A stretch of DNA of 64,000 nucleotides from Nepenthes gracilis (lineage: Eukaryota; Streptophyta; Magnoliopsida; Caryophyllales; Nepenthaceae), in the NCBI GenBank assembly GCA_033239525.1, contig BSYO01000026.1:8604371-8668370 (forward strand), read 5' to 3'. Below are positions 45,037 to 59,388 of this stretch, in pieces. Position 1 is the first letter of the stretch. Every line of letters starts with the position of its first letter. The notes under the pieces are model-generated. The model made no database searches, had not been told where the DNA came from, and saw only the letters and a list, made by a program, of their open reading frames with translations. A program made the position numbers and the translations under genes.

Positions 45037-46460
45037 TAAGGGACTGCGTGCCATTTTTATAACTGTATCTCTCGAAGAGTTTAAATGTATATCTATGTGC
45101 GAAACTTTTAAAGATGCATAGGACATACTTGAGATTACCCACGAAGGAACAAAATTAGTAAAAAATTTAAAATTACAAATGCTAATAACCAGATTTGAAA
45201 AAAACCATATGAAAGATGATGAAACATTCGATGAATTCTATACTCAATTAAGCGATATTATAAGCTCCACATTTAATTTAGGAGAATAAATTCTTAAAAA
45301 TAGAATTGTAGAAAAAATTCTTCGATGTCTCCTTGAATGATTTAGACCTAAAGTCTTTACTATCGAAGAAAGTAAAAATCTTGATAAAACGAAGATCAAA
45401 GAACTTATAAGATCTTTCCAAACTTATGAGCACACACTTTCCCAATCAAGAAAGTATAAATTAATTGCTCTAAAATCTATTAGGAAAGTCGAATAGCGAT
45501 GAAAATTTTACCTTATTTGTTAAAATTTTTAAAAAATTCTTGAAGAAAGATAAATCTTTTTCTGACAAACTAAATATGAATTTAAAAAAATTACTTAAAC
45601 TTAATAAGAAAGATCGACATGAAATTAAAAAATTCAAATTGAAAAAATACATAATGAGTTCAATGCTACGAGTGTAAATGTTTTGGCTATTGTCGTGCTG
45701 AATGCCAAAATTTTAAATGCTAATAAGGTCAAGTCTTAAAAGCCAATACGACCTTAAGCAATGATGAAGAAGATGTTGAAAGATGCACTGAAGATGACTT
45801 TATTAAATATATGGTTTTTATGACCTCGATCTGTGGAACTGATGAACGTTTAGAAGAAAATATTAATCTATCCGGTGACTCTGAGAACGACTTAGAAGCT
45901 GAATTGTACGACCTTCATGATATTTATAATAAATTATTTAAAGAATGCCTACAAATGAAAAAACTAATGTGTCATTAAAGTATAAACTGATAAAAATAGC
46001 AAAAGAAAATTTAATTCTTAAATCCGAATTAGACAAAAAAATTTAAGAAGTTGAGGCATTGAAAAGCTCTTTTACTAAAACAATTACGACTCTTGAATCT
46101 GATCTTGAGGTTACTCGAAATGATTTAAAATAATTTTCAAATAGGTTAAAAAAATTGGACCATATGCTCGATTTGGGAAAAATCAGAGGAAATAAAATCG
46201 AGTTGTGTTACTCAGAAAATTTTTTAAATACCAACGTTAAATCTAGAACTGTATTTGTCTGACCCACGTTCATTCCAAGACAAAGCAGCACATCGTCTGC
46301 CCGTATTGATCAATTGTCAAAAGTTTTCCCAGAAATTTGGGTCAAGTCCCAAACTGTTGGCAAGCAAAGATATGATTCTGACATCAATACTACATTCGTC
46401 CCAACATGTCATAGGTGCGGTATTATTAACTGTATTTGCCCTTACTGCCCTGTATTATCG
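45037..46460 (+). pseudogene. Copia gag, second part with two cysteine knuckles
   Basis: Resumes directly after the MITE's TAA with AIFITVSLEEFKC..CET. The conserved capsid part LQMLITRFEK..MKDDETFDEFYTQL..II follows (45165-45260), then RFRPKVFTIEESK and SFQTYEHTLSQSRK. Knuckle 1 at 45664-45705 reads CYECKCFGYCRAEC, with Tyr replacing the zinc-binding His. A heptad region spans 45900-46190. A second knuckle-like CHRCG..NCICPYC lies at 46407-46448. A long Gag with coiled coil and two knuckles is typical of Sireviruses. Stops and frameshifts are frequent. Confidence 0.8.
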
Positions 46461-46977
46461 CGTCAAAATAAGTTTCGATAAAACTCAAAGATAAACATCT
46501 CATTCACCGCATCAATTTTCTAAATGATTAAGTGACGAAATTAAGCAACACTATAAAACGTGGTCAGAAACTGTGCATTTAGAAGAGTGAGCTCCATTAC
46601 CCTTTAGTTATTCGTGACAAAAAGGGAGAGTAGATCTCTACTTTAGAGAGGTATTTTATTATTTGTTTTAGGGGGAGATAAGGAGAGGTTATTACTGTTA
46701 AGAAAAGTTTTCTTTTTATGATAATTTTTATTCTTGGTATTCTCTATTTCTGCAATAACCATATTTGTCCAAGAATAGTATTTATTCCTTGCCATACAGC
46801 AACTCGGTCGCTTCTGAAATTTCTGTACTTCAACTTATATTGTGTCAATTGTATCAAGGCGTTAATTTTTGTATACGCGGGTTGTATTTCAGTGGTATCT
46901 GAACCTGTTATTCTCTTGTATTTTATTTTTATTTTTTTTGTATGGATTTTTGTCACGGAATTATCAAAGGGAGAGAT
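46461..46977 (+). other. Remnant between gag and 3' LTR of the copia element
   Basis: About 0.5 kb without protease, integrase or RT. It ends in the polypurine tract AAAGGGAGAGAT. A GGGGGAGATAAGG purine block at about 46671-46683 could be a second, internal tract. Confidence 0.55.
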
Positions 46978-48113
46978 TGGTAGACAAATTTTTAATTGGC
47001 ATATTTCATGACCGTGTCGGTTGTTTATTTAGTCTCTTGTTAGCGCATTCGGTAACTGCAACAATATATTAGCTTGGAACATTCTCATTAGTGTCATACC
47101 TGAAGGCCATCATTGTCACATCTCAGCGTCCCGCCTCCCTATGTTCTGTTCTGTCCTTTCCCGGAAGCTGTGCCCGATTGGCACCCGAAGCACCAACAAG
47201 GCGCACTGCACTTGATAAGCACTCGAAGCGTCACTGAGGCGCGTTTTTCAGAACTATGCGCTAAATGAGCGCTCGATGCGCCAACCAGGCACATTTTTCA
47301 GAACTGGGGCACTCGATAAGTGCCCTATTGGCACTCGAGTACCGTTGCACATTTTCTCCAAACCCTATCCCGTGCCCGCCGCATGCTCGATGGGCTCTCG
47401 AGCAGCGCGGCCCTTTTGTCTCTAACAATTCTATTTTTTAAACATTATTTTGAGACTTCTATATATGCTTATCCTATATTTTGAACCTTAAGGACTCTAG
47501 TAGACTTGTGAGGTGCCTCTTCTCTTGAAAAACCTATGGTTTTTGTGCTCCATTTTTTAGAAAATTTTACACCTACGATTGTGCTCCATTGACAGAATTT
47601 TCTCTCAATATCGTACTTTTTCATTTGCACCTCTTCTCGCATGTTAGCCTTTGTGACGACGTCGATGGCGTGGACACTGTGCTCTAGTGGTGTTTGGCAA
47701 TTTAAGCAGTTCAAGAGGAAAGATTGACGTGAAGATTAAAAGGTCTCTGATTCTATTGCCGCGGGAAAATCCAGAGAGTTCCTTAGTAGATATCACAAAA
47801 TGGGAGTAAGTCGGTTAGGTTAGAGCATCTATACCATCCGATCTATAAGTTGGTTTTCATAGTGGATATCTTCTCTGACCGTTGAAATCCAAAGGATTTT
47901 TCTCAATAGTCGTAGTTATTAAGTTTTTCCTCCGTCCCCAAAAATTGTCCATTTACTGTTATTTATTATTGCTTTTATTTATATGCTTGTATTACTCATA
48001 TTATCTAGATCTAAAATTCTTTACGTGCATTAAACTTTTATTTTTATACTACTTCCGCTAATATATTGTAGGGTCAAAACTTTTATGTGATTTGAGACCG
48101 ATCTTTCCCTTCA
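46978..48113 (+). mobile_element. 3' LTR of the copia element
   Basis: 1136 bp; starts TGGTAGACAAATTTTT and ends CTTTCCCTTCA. It has a TATATATG box at about 47460. It is collinear with 30350-31460. Confidence 0.85.
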
Positions 48114-48118
48114 CTTTT

Positions 48119-49612
48119 TACATGGGTCTTATGATTTAGAACTTATGTATTAAAAAGTAATTTGCATGTAATTCAAAGTGGAAATAAATAAAATATTGGG
48201 ATGCTTTATATTTATCCATATATTTGATCTTTCGGCTGATGACTTGATCTTCTTTTTCTCAAATTTACATCAACTTAAAGATCTATAACCCTTTGGGGTT
48301 GTAATTAATCATTGAATCTAGTAAACATCCTATTCAAATCGTCAAATGTATTAGAGTAACACTATAACGACTATTAAAATTAATACCCTGACAACAAAAA
48401 TTTTAGCAGTTTGGATTTGTGATTTTTAATACATTTCTAGGCTGGTAAAACAACTAATACGGTTTGAATTTGAAAAATTCATCACCTTGTTTGGATCATT
48501 CTACAAGCTCAACTATGATATTGTAAATAATGAGTCAGTAGTTATGGACTAACTTGACGTATAAAAAGATCTATTGGATTTGAAAAGGTCATCCCATTAT
48601 GAATAAATGATCCTAATGTAATTATGGCATTCTCATACTGATATGACTAGTCAACTATACATTAAATGCATCACAATTCTTTTAAATGAATCTCTCTTTC
48701 TTCTTGCAAGACACGCCATTTGATAAGTCGTCTCTCATCACATTTATGTCATTTTGAGGGGATGGTTAAGCATATTATAATGCACGGCTTGGCTAAACAT
48801 ACAAAACATTTCAATGATGGGTCCCACTTTAGCAACACAATTTTGGTCTTTATCTCTAGCCACTTGGCTAGAGATAGGATGTGACTCATTAGCTTCTTAT
48901 TTTAGTGTTCCATTTGCGTGACCCTTATCTTCGAATATTTGAACGGTGTCTTCTTGAATTGCCTTAGTTTTCATATCCCTCACACTTTCAAAATCTTCAA
49001 CTTTGTTTTTCTTGATTCACCCATGGCATCAATTCTTTTTCATTAAGGCTAATGAAGGTTGGATCCTATCCAATAAATGAGGAGATGCGAACTTGATTTA
49101 TTTTGCAAGTGTGGGAGAAGGTTAAACTTCTGTTATCAAGGCTTGTATGGATCTACTAGTTCAGCATGCTGACAAGTTACGAGAAAGTGGTAGTTTCCTT
49201 ACTTTGAGTGCCCTAGATGCTGTTGGGTGGTATATTGTTTGGGGCGATGTCATGGCTGATGTTTCACCTCGCCTCAAGAAGAGGCATAAGGGATCAATTT
49301 TGAAGACTTCCTAGGCAACTATATCTGAGGGGGCTTGTCCCAAAACCCACTTAGCTAGGTTTCTGCCACCCAAATTATCACTTCTGCTGCTCGGGCAACG
49401 TAATCTGCCGAGGTTGAGGCCCTCTTACGAGGCTACGATAACGATGAGAAGGGTGTGGAAACAGTTGCACGATCTTAGTTCCCTGCTCCAGCTTCATTCC
49501 AGGCAATACCGTTTGAGAAGGTTCATTCCTTGCCCATTCCTTTGGAGAAAAATCCAGCTCGGGCTTCACCTTCGAAGGAAGTCTCTGATCGAGCTGTAAA
49601 TTAAGTGGGTTC
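48119..49612. other. AT-rich flank with an unrecognised gene-like stretch
   Basis: 48119-49040 is AT-rich with nothing visible. 49060-49600 is of mixed composition. Frame switches give protein-like text on plus (DAVGWYIVWGDVMADVSPRLKKRHK near 49210-49290, in part), but I cannot name a family. Confidence 0.35.
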
Positions 49613-49652
49613 CACTATTTGTATTAGCTAATACAACAATATTAATCTTTAG

Positions 49653-49990
49653 TGACAAAATAATTTGTCACTAAAGATTATAAAATTGTCACTAAAACTT
49701 TTAGTGATAAAATATTAATTTGTCACTAAACATTTATCACAAAACTTTTAGTGACAAATTTTTATTTTGTCACTAAAGAAATTTTTTAGTGACAAAATAA
49801 TTTTGTCACTAAATAATATTTGTTACTGACAAATTTAAATTCTTTAGTGACAAAATAATTTTGTTACTAAATAATATTTGTTAGTGACAAATTTAAATTC
49901 TTTAGTGATAAAATAATTTTGTCACTAAATAATATTTATTAGTGATAAAATAATTTTGTCACTAAAATATATTTAAAATTTATCATTAAA
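49653..49990. repeat. Subterminal TTAGTGACAAA inverted repeats, left end
   Basis: More than ten copies of TTTAGTGACAAA or its complement TTTGTCACTAAA, arranged as alternating inverted pairs with AT-rich spacers. The TAATATTTGTTA.TGACAAATTTAAATTCTTTAGTGA block is itself repeated in tandem with a period of about 62 bp. Confidence 0.9.
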
Positions 49991-51711
49991 TATTATATTT
50001 AATAAAAAATCATTACCATAAAAAGTATATAATTTTACATTTAATTTATATATTTTAATGGACAAAAATTTAACACAAATATCAAATTGATTTCAACACA
50101 AATATCAAATTGGTATGTATATTATTTTAGAGAAAAATAAGCTACCAGTTTGTCTGCTTGTACATGTAATGATGAGTAGATAATAAAGCACAAAGTACTT
50201 CCACAACATACAACAAATGAAATCCACTCTCAGCCTGAGAAAAATCTTATGGCGTTTTACGTCCAAATAGAGCTCATTATGCCGAATGCGCTACTGTTTC
50301 GCTCGAGCTAAAATTCTTCCTTATCCCCCTATTGGCTTGATCAATCTGCCATCCGAACATCACATCTGCAGTTATTACTCATTGCCTGCCAAAAATATCC
50401 ATAAATGGATACAAATCAGGAGAGTATTTCATGTGCTGATTTGTTTAGCAGATATGCCCAAGCACCCGAAATTTTATCAAATTTATTTGGCAGTACAAAT
50501 TCAAACAGATTGCAATATAAAACTTAAATTGACAGACGCAAGGCAACATTCAGATTGTTACCATTCTTTTACCTTGTGCTTAAAGGGTAAAAATCAAGTG
50601 CAAAAGGATCAACAATCTTGTGAGTAGTGTTTTAACTAATCATACAATACCAAAGGCAAAGAGTAATTGGATCAGGAGAGGTTCATAGCTAACAGCGAAC
50701 AGGATCTTGAAGAAAACTGCAGTGAAATAAGAAATATAAAAGAGAGAAAGGTGGGTTTCCCCAAATTAACATTTGAGGTCCTTTTTGCATACCCAAGTGT
50801 TTAACCTATTTCACAAATTCAAGAACGCATTTAATCAATATGCCAGCTAACTTCTCATCCAAGATGAGTTTTTTGGGGGGCTAGTTTCCATTCCACGCAA
50901 AGCTAGTCTTAATTTTAAAGAAATGTGGACTGTTAGGATCAGAAAACAGGAAAACCCTTCAATCACATTTTGAAGAAAACCACCGTCAAAATATTTCCTC
51001 AATCAAATACGCTACATACCACGTTAAAGTTTGATCCTCATAATATGCATCAGCACCTGCAACTGCTAATAAAAGAGGATTCTTTTCCTACAAAAGAGCT
51101 TATCCTACAGCTGCTATCCTCTAGTTTTCGGCCAGAAAAAAATGTATACAGTATACATTCTACAAAAGATATGAGATGGAACCACACGTTTACAATACAT
51201 TCACAATGGATCCCAAGCCAACCTAATAGAACCTTAAAAATGATTTTGAATTACATTAATGTCACGGTGAATCCGTGACAAAAGGACTGAAAAAAACCAT
51301 CCAACATCACTGTAACTAAAGATAATCAATCACCCAGGCTGCCCGGTAAAACAAACAAGCATAGCCAATGAGAGGTAGAATTTCTTGGCACACTTCATAA
51401 CGGATAGCAGAGAACTCCTCTCAACAATCTAAACATGAATTACCAATGACCCATAACACACTTTTACCATAACAACACAGCCAAAGAAACCTTCCCCTCA
51501 CCCCAAATGACCATTCATAAACAATGAAGCTGCTCTGCTATTCATTATGTTATGCATTACTCATGCTTCATATGCAGTCACCTATTACTAAGACTTCTCA
51601 TTGGCAAAAATAACAGAAAGAAAGCAAGTAGTAAGCCTATAGCTAACAGCACAAACAAATAGATGAGAGGGACGAATCAGTGAAATGGACAGATCCCCCA
51701 ATAAAACTTAC
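49991..51711. other. Interior without recognised genes
   Basis: Low-GC sequence. The longest ORFs (113 and 102 codons on plus at 50286 and 50970) have no family signature. It may be the 3' UTR and downstream part of the captured minus-strand gene. Confidence 0.4.
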
Positions 51712-53703
<1,992 letters not shown>

Positions 53704-54649
53704 ATGAATGTGACGACCCGACTTTTATTACCAACAAAAGCCGTCGTCAATTTCCAAAGTCCTTACAAATAGATAAAAGATATAAAGGTGAACATAAAAA
53801 TTTTTCTTCATTCAAAACTTGAGATGCATTCTAAAGATTTATAATTTCATAAATCCCAAAGTATCACGGAAACATTCTAACAATCGTAAGCAGCGGAATC
53901 AATAATACAAGTTTTCTCAAAACGAAAGTAGACAAAACTCCAAAATTCTGCTTCAGCCAGCTTAAACATTCAGCTACACCATAGGATTCTACTCAGCTTC
54001 GTCCTCCATAAGCTTGCCATCTGAAAAGTTGCAAGAATGAGCCTACAAAGCCCAGCAGGATACTCACATGCAGAAAACATAAGCATACATATAATTTCAT
54101 CAAAATATATAGCATAGTATGAGAAAATCATCATAACATTTCTTCTTCAGTTCTTATTCTTTCCATCAGAAATTTCATCAAAATCATTCGGAATTCATAT
54201 CATCTTTAGGGACCGGACGGGAGCGGACAGTATCGAGGACGGGTTGTGTACTACCCCACAACCTAAAGCCGTGTCCCCTCATTATGCTCCCCGGGGCGGG
54301 AGGTAATGCCTTTAACCCGGCATACGAGGCCATAGTCCATAGTTCTTATGCCACCGCAAGGTCCCCTCCCGTGGCCCAGAAGGCATCCTCGAGTGTCACT
54401 CCAATATCCTTCATCCATCTTTAACAGCAAGCTTAATGGAAACTTGGTTCTTGGTTCGTGTTCTTTATTGGCCAATCATCATAGATCAAAAGTCGGAAGA
54501 GTTCCACTTGCTGTCCACAATCCATATATTTTCATAGTCTTGTTCTTTACTTCATTCATTGAAATCCATATCATCTTATCAAAAGCCGAAGTTCATCTTT
54601 TCAAAGCAAAATCCAAAGTTCTCATTCCATAAAAAGGAGAGGAGTCTTG

Positions 54650-56290
54650 TTTGTTAAAATTTTCGGAGTTCGTTTAAAACGGAAGGCCGAAGTTCTTGGA
54701 GCCGGAGCTCTCTTAATTTCTAACCGAAGTTCAAAACCAGAGTGATTTTCATTGTAAAGGGGCGGAGTGCCTTTTCGCAAAACGGACGGAGCTCATTTTC
54801 TTTAAAACAACGCCAAGGCCGGAGCTCTCAGACAGAGCATCTGGACGGGGCACGCTTCTTTGGACGGAGTGCTTTAAATGGCGGGGTTCTTTTCAAAAGA
54901 CGGAGTTCTTTGAGTAAGGCAGGTTCCAAAAGCCGAAGTTCTTTTCTGAAATCCGAAGTTCATAAAACCGGAATTCTTTATTTATAAAAGACGGAGTACA
55001 TCAAAGTCCGGAGCTCTTTCTTTTTCAAAAGACGGAACGCTTTTCTTTTCAAAGGGACGGAGTGCTTTTCTTTAAAATCTGGAGTTCTTAAATCAAGAGT
55101 TCTTTTCTTTCAAAATCCGAAGTTCATAAATCCGGAGTTCTTTTCAAAATCCGAAGCTCAAAAATCCGGAGTTCAAAATCCGGAGTTCATTTGAAAATAC
55201 GAAGTCTTTAAATCCAGAGTGTTTTCTTTCAAAATCTTAAGTTCTTTAATCCGGAGTTCATTTCCTTTAAAATCCGAAGCTCTTAAAATCTTAAATCCGG
55301 AGTTCTTTATCTTCCGAAATTCGAAGTCCTTAAATCTGGAGTTCATTTTCTTATAAAATCCGAAGCTCTAAAAATACGGAGTTCAAAAGCCGGAGTTCGT
55401 TTCAAAATCCGAAGTCTTTAAATTCGGAGTGATTTTCTTTCAAAATCTGAGTTCTTTAAATCCGGAGTTCTTTTCTGTTAACAACCGAACCTCTAAATCC
55501 GAAGTACTTAAATCCGAAGTTCTTATGAGTTTATCAAAAGCCGAAGTAAAAGACGGAGTAAAAAGCTGGAGTTCCATTTTGTCAAGGCCGGAGTTCATTT
55601 CAAACCAGAAGACGGAGTGCAGCTAAAGACATAAAGGCCGGAGTTCCTTTTCTTCAAAATCGAAGTACTGTTTGGACGGAGTACATTGTTCACAGAATTA
55701 AATTCACAATGGACGGAGCTCTTTTCAAAATCGGAGTTCATTTTAACCTTAAAAGCCGGAGTTCTTTACTTAAAAGACGGAGTGCTTTTCCTTTAATACC
55801 AGGATGTGAATTTCCTTTTTCCAAAACCGGAGTGACATTCCTTTAAAACCGGAGTGCAAATACTCAAAAGCGGAGTTCTTTCTTTCATAAAGACGGAGTG
55901 CAAAACTCAAAAGCGGAGTTCTTTCTTTCATAAAGACGGAGTGCTTTTCTCAAAAGCCGGAGCTCATTATAAACCGGAGTTTATTTTCCTCAAAGGACGG
56001 AGTACGTTAAAAGCCGGAGTTCAAGGATCCGAAATACTTTTCACTGAAAGACGGAGTACTTTTTAAAACCAGAAGTCTTATAAATCCGGAGTTCTTTATA
56101 TTGACCAAAAAGACGGAGTTCAAAGGCGAAGTTCGTTTTGCATTGAAAATCCGGAGAGCAAATCCCTTTCCAAAAACCGGAGTGAAATCCATTTAAAACC
56201 GGAGTTATTTTTTCTTTAACACATGCCTGAGTTCTTTTATTAACACATGCCGGAGTCCTTAAACAAAAGCCGGAGTTCTTTTAAAACATG
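54650..56290. repeat. Degenerate short tandem array (GGAGTTC units) inside the solo LTR
   Basis: About 1.6 kb of irregular units of roughly 20-40 bp built on AAAA(G/T)(C/A)CGGAGT(T/G)C followed by TTTTCTTT. Variants include CCGAAGTTC, ACGGAGTGC and CCGGAGCTC. A longer 62-bp unit is repeated at 55862-55952 (CAAAAGCGGAGTTCTTTCTT.. twice). Confidence 0.9.
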
Positions 56291-56440
56291 CGATTAAGAC
56301 GATAACTCACAAAAACAGCACAAACATCATACATACATAATTTTCATACGAATATTATATACTTACGTAACAAACATGCATAAACATGAACTGTAAAAAC
56401 AGGGGTGAGTATCTTGCCTGATGGACGGACTTAAATTGCC

Positions 56441-56535
56441 TGACGGACGGACGCCCTCCTTCACTGACGGACGGACGCCCTCCTTCACTGACGGACGGAC
56501 TCCCTCCTTCACTGACGGACGGCTGCCTCCTTCAC
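56441..56535. repeat. 24-bp tandem repeat, 4 copies
   Basis: TGACGGACGGACGCCCTCCTTCAC at 56441, 56465, 56489 and 56513 (the last is 23 bp). On minus it reads as an 8-residue repeat (SVKEGVRP), just downstream of the TATA box, so it lies in the leader of the LTR transcript. Confidence 0.95.
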
Positions 56536-56578
56536 TCCCTCTGCTTGCGTCTGCCTCCAAAACGCAGCAGAAGCTAGG

Positions 56579-56586
56579 TTTATATA
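56579..56586 (-). promoter_or_regulatory. TATA box of the solo LTR
   Basis: TATATAAA on minus within CCTCTATATAAACCTAG, followed by a CT-rich leader. Confidence 0.6.
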
Positions 56587-57447
56587 GAGGAGGGAGCAGG
56601 TGGGGTAAGTGGGGTAGGTGACTTACTTTGGTACTTGTTTGCAGACGGTAGGTGGAGTAACTAGATTAGTTCACCCACTCCATTTGGTCGCCGCCTACTT
56701 GGATTCTAACTAAATCCTAAAGTTTACTTCTGTCCTTGGTTTCCATTTATTCCGGCCAGCTGCTCCTTATTTAATGCTGCCGTTCGACTCTCTAATTCTC
56801 GGTCAACGTCTCCACATCCGGTCAACTTTTCTTATTATCTACTTGAAAAGACGGACCTCATTATTTACCTAAAAAGCCAGACCACTTTCCTTCTTCCATT
56901 TGGCACAAGAGGAGGGACTTCATTTACTCTAAGAGGAGACGGACTTCTTTTTATTCCACACCAGGCCATTCCGGTTGTCAGGCCACTTCGGCCTCCTCAT
57001 GCTTTCCGGTCAACACGCGTTGACCGGATTATGCCTTCCTTCATACTTTTCCGGTCAACATGCGTTGACCGGATTTTGCCTTTTCCTCAACCTGCTTTGA
57101 CCGGTGTATCTTCGAATCCGGTCCACTTTTACTAAATCCGATTAACTTCATTTCATTCACTCCGTCCATCACCGTCTCGTTAACTCCGGATTTCTTCACC
57201 TTATACAAAGCCACTCCGGACTTCACATGCATTCCGGTCAACATGCGTTGACCGGATTATGCTTTCCTTTATACGTGCGTTTGACCGAATTCTATTTTTT
57301 CCCCAAGTTTCCGGTCAACATGCGTTGACCGGGTAACCCTCAACTTTCCTGGATCCTTTGATTACTTCAATCTTCCTAGATCCCTTGATCGCATTGGCTC
57401 GAAAATTGAGATTTTCTATATTTTAGAATCTGGGTCGTCACAATGAA

Positions 57448-59222
57448 TGTCATCAAACTACCAAGTTTGGATTTCTGCTAATGAAAGGAAAAATCAAATA
57501 TATTTCATCAATTGAAGTGAGAATCTTCACAGATATTGCACAGATGTGGGAAAAAAACCAAAAGTGATTTCATACTTAGGGACAACATGTTGAAGCTCTG
57601 GATACTTTGGCTAAACCAGCGGCCAAATAATTATTTTTATTATTATGATACTATTTGATCCACTGATTCAAAGAGGGTGAGCTGAATCAGTATAACGGCA
57701 TTGGTCAAATATTGTTAGCAGCTGTTGCAGCAATAATATAGCCTCAGATTTTCATTTTACACAGCTCAGACCTAATGCAAGTATTTTCGGTTCAGTTTCA
57801 TGGATGGTTATAGTTCTGTCTTTTATCATAACGACAGAGACGAGAAGAGCGAGTGCCGCTGAGGTGTTCGATGAAATGATTGTTTGAACTTGCAGGATGG
57901 TTAGCTTTTGATGGAGAGTGCCGGTGGTAATTCGACACTTCACACTACAAACAAAATCGTGAAAGTATAGACGAAGGGGCCAAGCTGTTAAAAAAAACTA
58001 GATCAAAAGATAAGCAATCAAGAGCTTTTTCATTTAGGTTTGTCGTTGATGGAGAATCGGTGTATAGCTTGGAAATGAAGCTAGAAAACTCCAAATCATA
58101 ATCAATGTACTCGCAATAGATAAATAATTTACTTGCCTGGTTTGAGATGGTTAACAGCCACAGCAACAAGAAATAACGTCGACAGCAACAGTGGTTTTCT
58201 CTCCAGCAATGGTAGGCGACAACAACGACGCACCGAGCACTCATGCACTGTGCACAGCGCCGACAGCCGACCAACAGCGCAATAAGCTCTGTTCTGGACC
58301 AGATTCACTTTTTTTTATAACAATGTCTAAATACATCACTAATTAAACAGAGAGAGGATAACGGATCGGTAGCAAACGAGAGATGAGTTTTTACTTGCCT
58401 GATGAACAGAACGATTAGGGTTAATGGCGGCGAGGGATTAACGGAGACGAGAGTTTGCGGCGATGGTGACGTAAACTAATGACAGCAAAGGCAACGACAA
58501 GGGTTTAACGACGACGGCGTCGGCTCCGATGGCAGCAATCGGCTAGGGTTTGCGGCACCGATTGATGACGGCAACGCTCTCTTCGTCAACGAGGACTACG
58601 GCTTCAGACGACGGCGACTCTGGAAACTTCAATTGCAGAGGCTCGGACGACGAACACTGCTACCGCACGCCTCAATTTATACTCCACAATCAAGGCCACC
58701 GATTTATTGAGAAGAAAGACGAAGCGGCAGAAACCGAAGAGTGAACGGCAAAGGAAATTAAGAGGGAGAAGGAGATGCGAAACGGAAAGGAGAGAGAGGG
58801 ACGGAAGAGAAAGAGAGAGGAACGGCGAGAGCGAGAGAGAGACAGAGAGAGCGAGAGAAAGAGAGACTGAGAGGCGAGAGAGATAAACGGCAGAGAGAAA
58901 ATGGAGAAGGAAGGAGAGACGGAGAGGTGGGAAGAATCGAGAAAGAGGGAAAAATAATATGTGTTAATTATTACTTAGGTTTTAATATTATTTATTATAT
59001 TAAAATGTTTTGTTAAATTTATTATTTATCATTTATTATTATTTATTATTATTATTTATTATATTTTTACATTATTATATTTATTTATTTAACATAATTA
59101 ATTACCTATTATTAATTACTAATTCCATAAATATTAACAATATTTATTAATATCAAAATACTATATTATTAATTATTATTAAATTTATTTAATAATTTGA
59201 GTCAAAATATTAGAGTATTACA
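57448..59222 (-). other. Probable further LTR (minus), outer end at 59222
   Basis: On minus the sequence from 59222 starts TGTAATACTCTAATATTTTGAC, like the LTR heads at 2867 and 6105. A purine-rich tract (58740-58960 on plus) and GTGGAGTATAAATTGAGG follow. That box is closely similar to GGAGTATAAAATCGAGG in the LTR at 2867. Lower down, CAGGCAAGTAAATT resembles the GAGGCAAGTATCC after that box. The other LTR end was not found. ORFs at 57945-58274 and 58550-58744 have no family match. Confidence 0.4.
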
Positions 59223-59388
59223 AAAAAAGAGAGAGACGAAAAGAGAGAAGGAGAGTGTAGAATAATCCATAAGCACAGAAAAAATAAAATGGAGAGAGAA
59301 TTATTATTATTAGTATTATTCTTTATTTTATTATATTTTTTAGATTAATTATTAATAATGGTAAAAATATATTTATTACTAATTCATC

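Larger units (their letters stand above)
30350..48113 (+). mobile_element. Gag-only Sirevirus-type Ty1/copia element (split by nested insertions)
   Basis: The LTRs are 30350-31460 and 46978-48113, with PBS TGGTATCA at 31463 and polypurine tract CAAAGGGAGAGAT just before 46978. The flanks ATTTT (30345-30349) and CTTTT (48114-48118) agree at 4 of 5 bases. Without the nested MITE and Tat element the internal region is about 2.2 kb and contains only gag, with no protease, integrase or RT. That makes it a terminal-repeat element with gag only. Sirevirus affinity rests on a long Gag with coiled coil and two cysteine knuckles. Confidence 0.85.
53709..57442 (-). mobile_element. 3.7-kb solo LTR, Ty3/gypsy, with ATGAA target duplication
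   Basis: 3734 bp, bounded by TGTGACGACCC and GGGTCGTCACA. It is flanked by ATGAA at 53704-53708 and 57443-57447. Orientation is taken from a CTATATAAACC box on minus (56577-56587), with the U3 above it. The U3 (56600-57420) has several CCGGTCAAC..GTTGACCGG inverted pairs. The transcribed part contains a 24-bp repeat and a long degenerate array. A GC-rich block is at 54200-54460. No internal element sequence is present. Confidence 0.85.

Noticed and set aside
49653..49990. CRISPR-like array of short repeats
   Set aside because: The repeats are inverted pairs of TTAGTGACAAA at transposon ends in a plant genome, without regular spacers.
54650..56290. Possible satellite or CRISPR-like array
   Set aside because: Units vary in length and sequence and lie fully inside an LTR with target duplications, so it is an LTR component.
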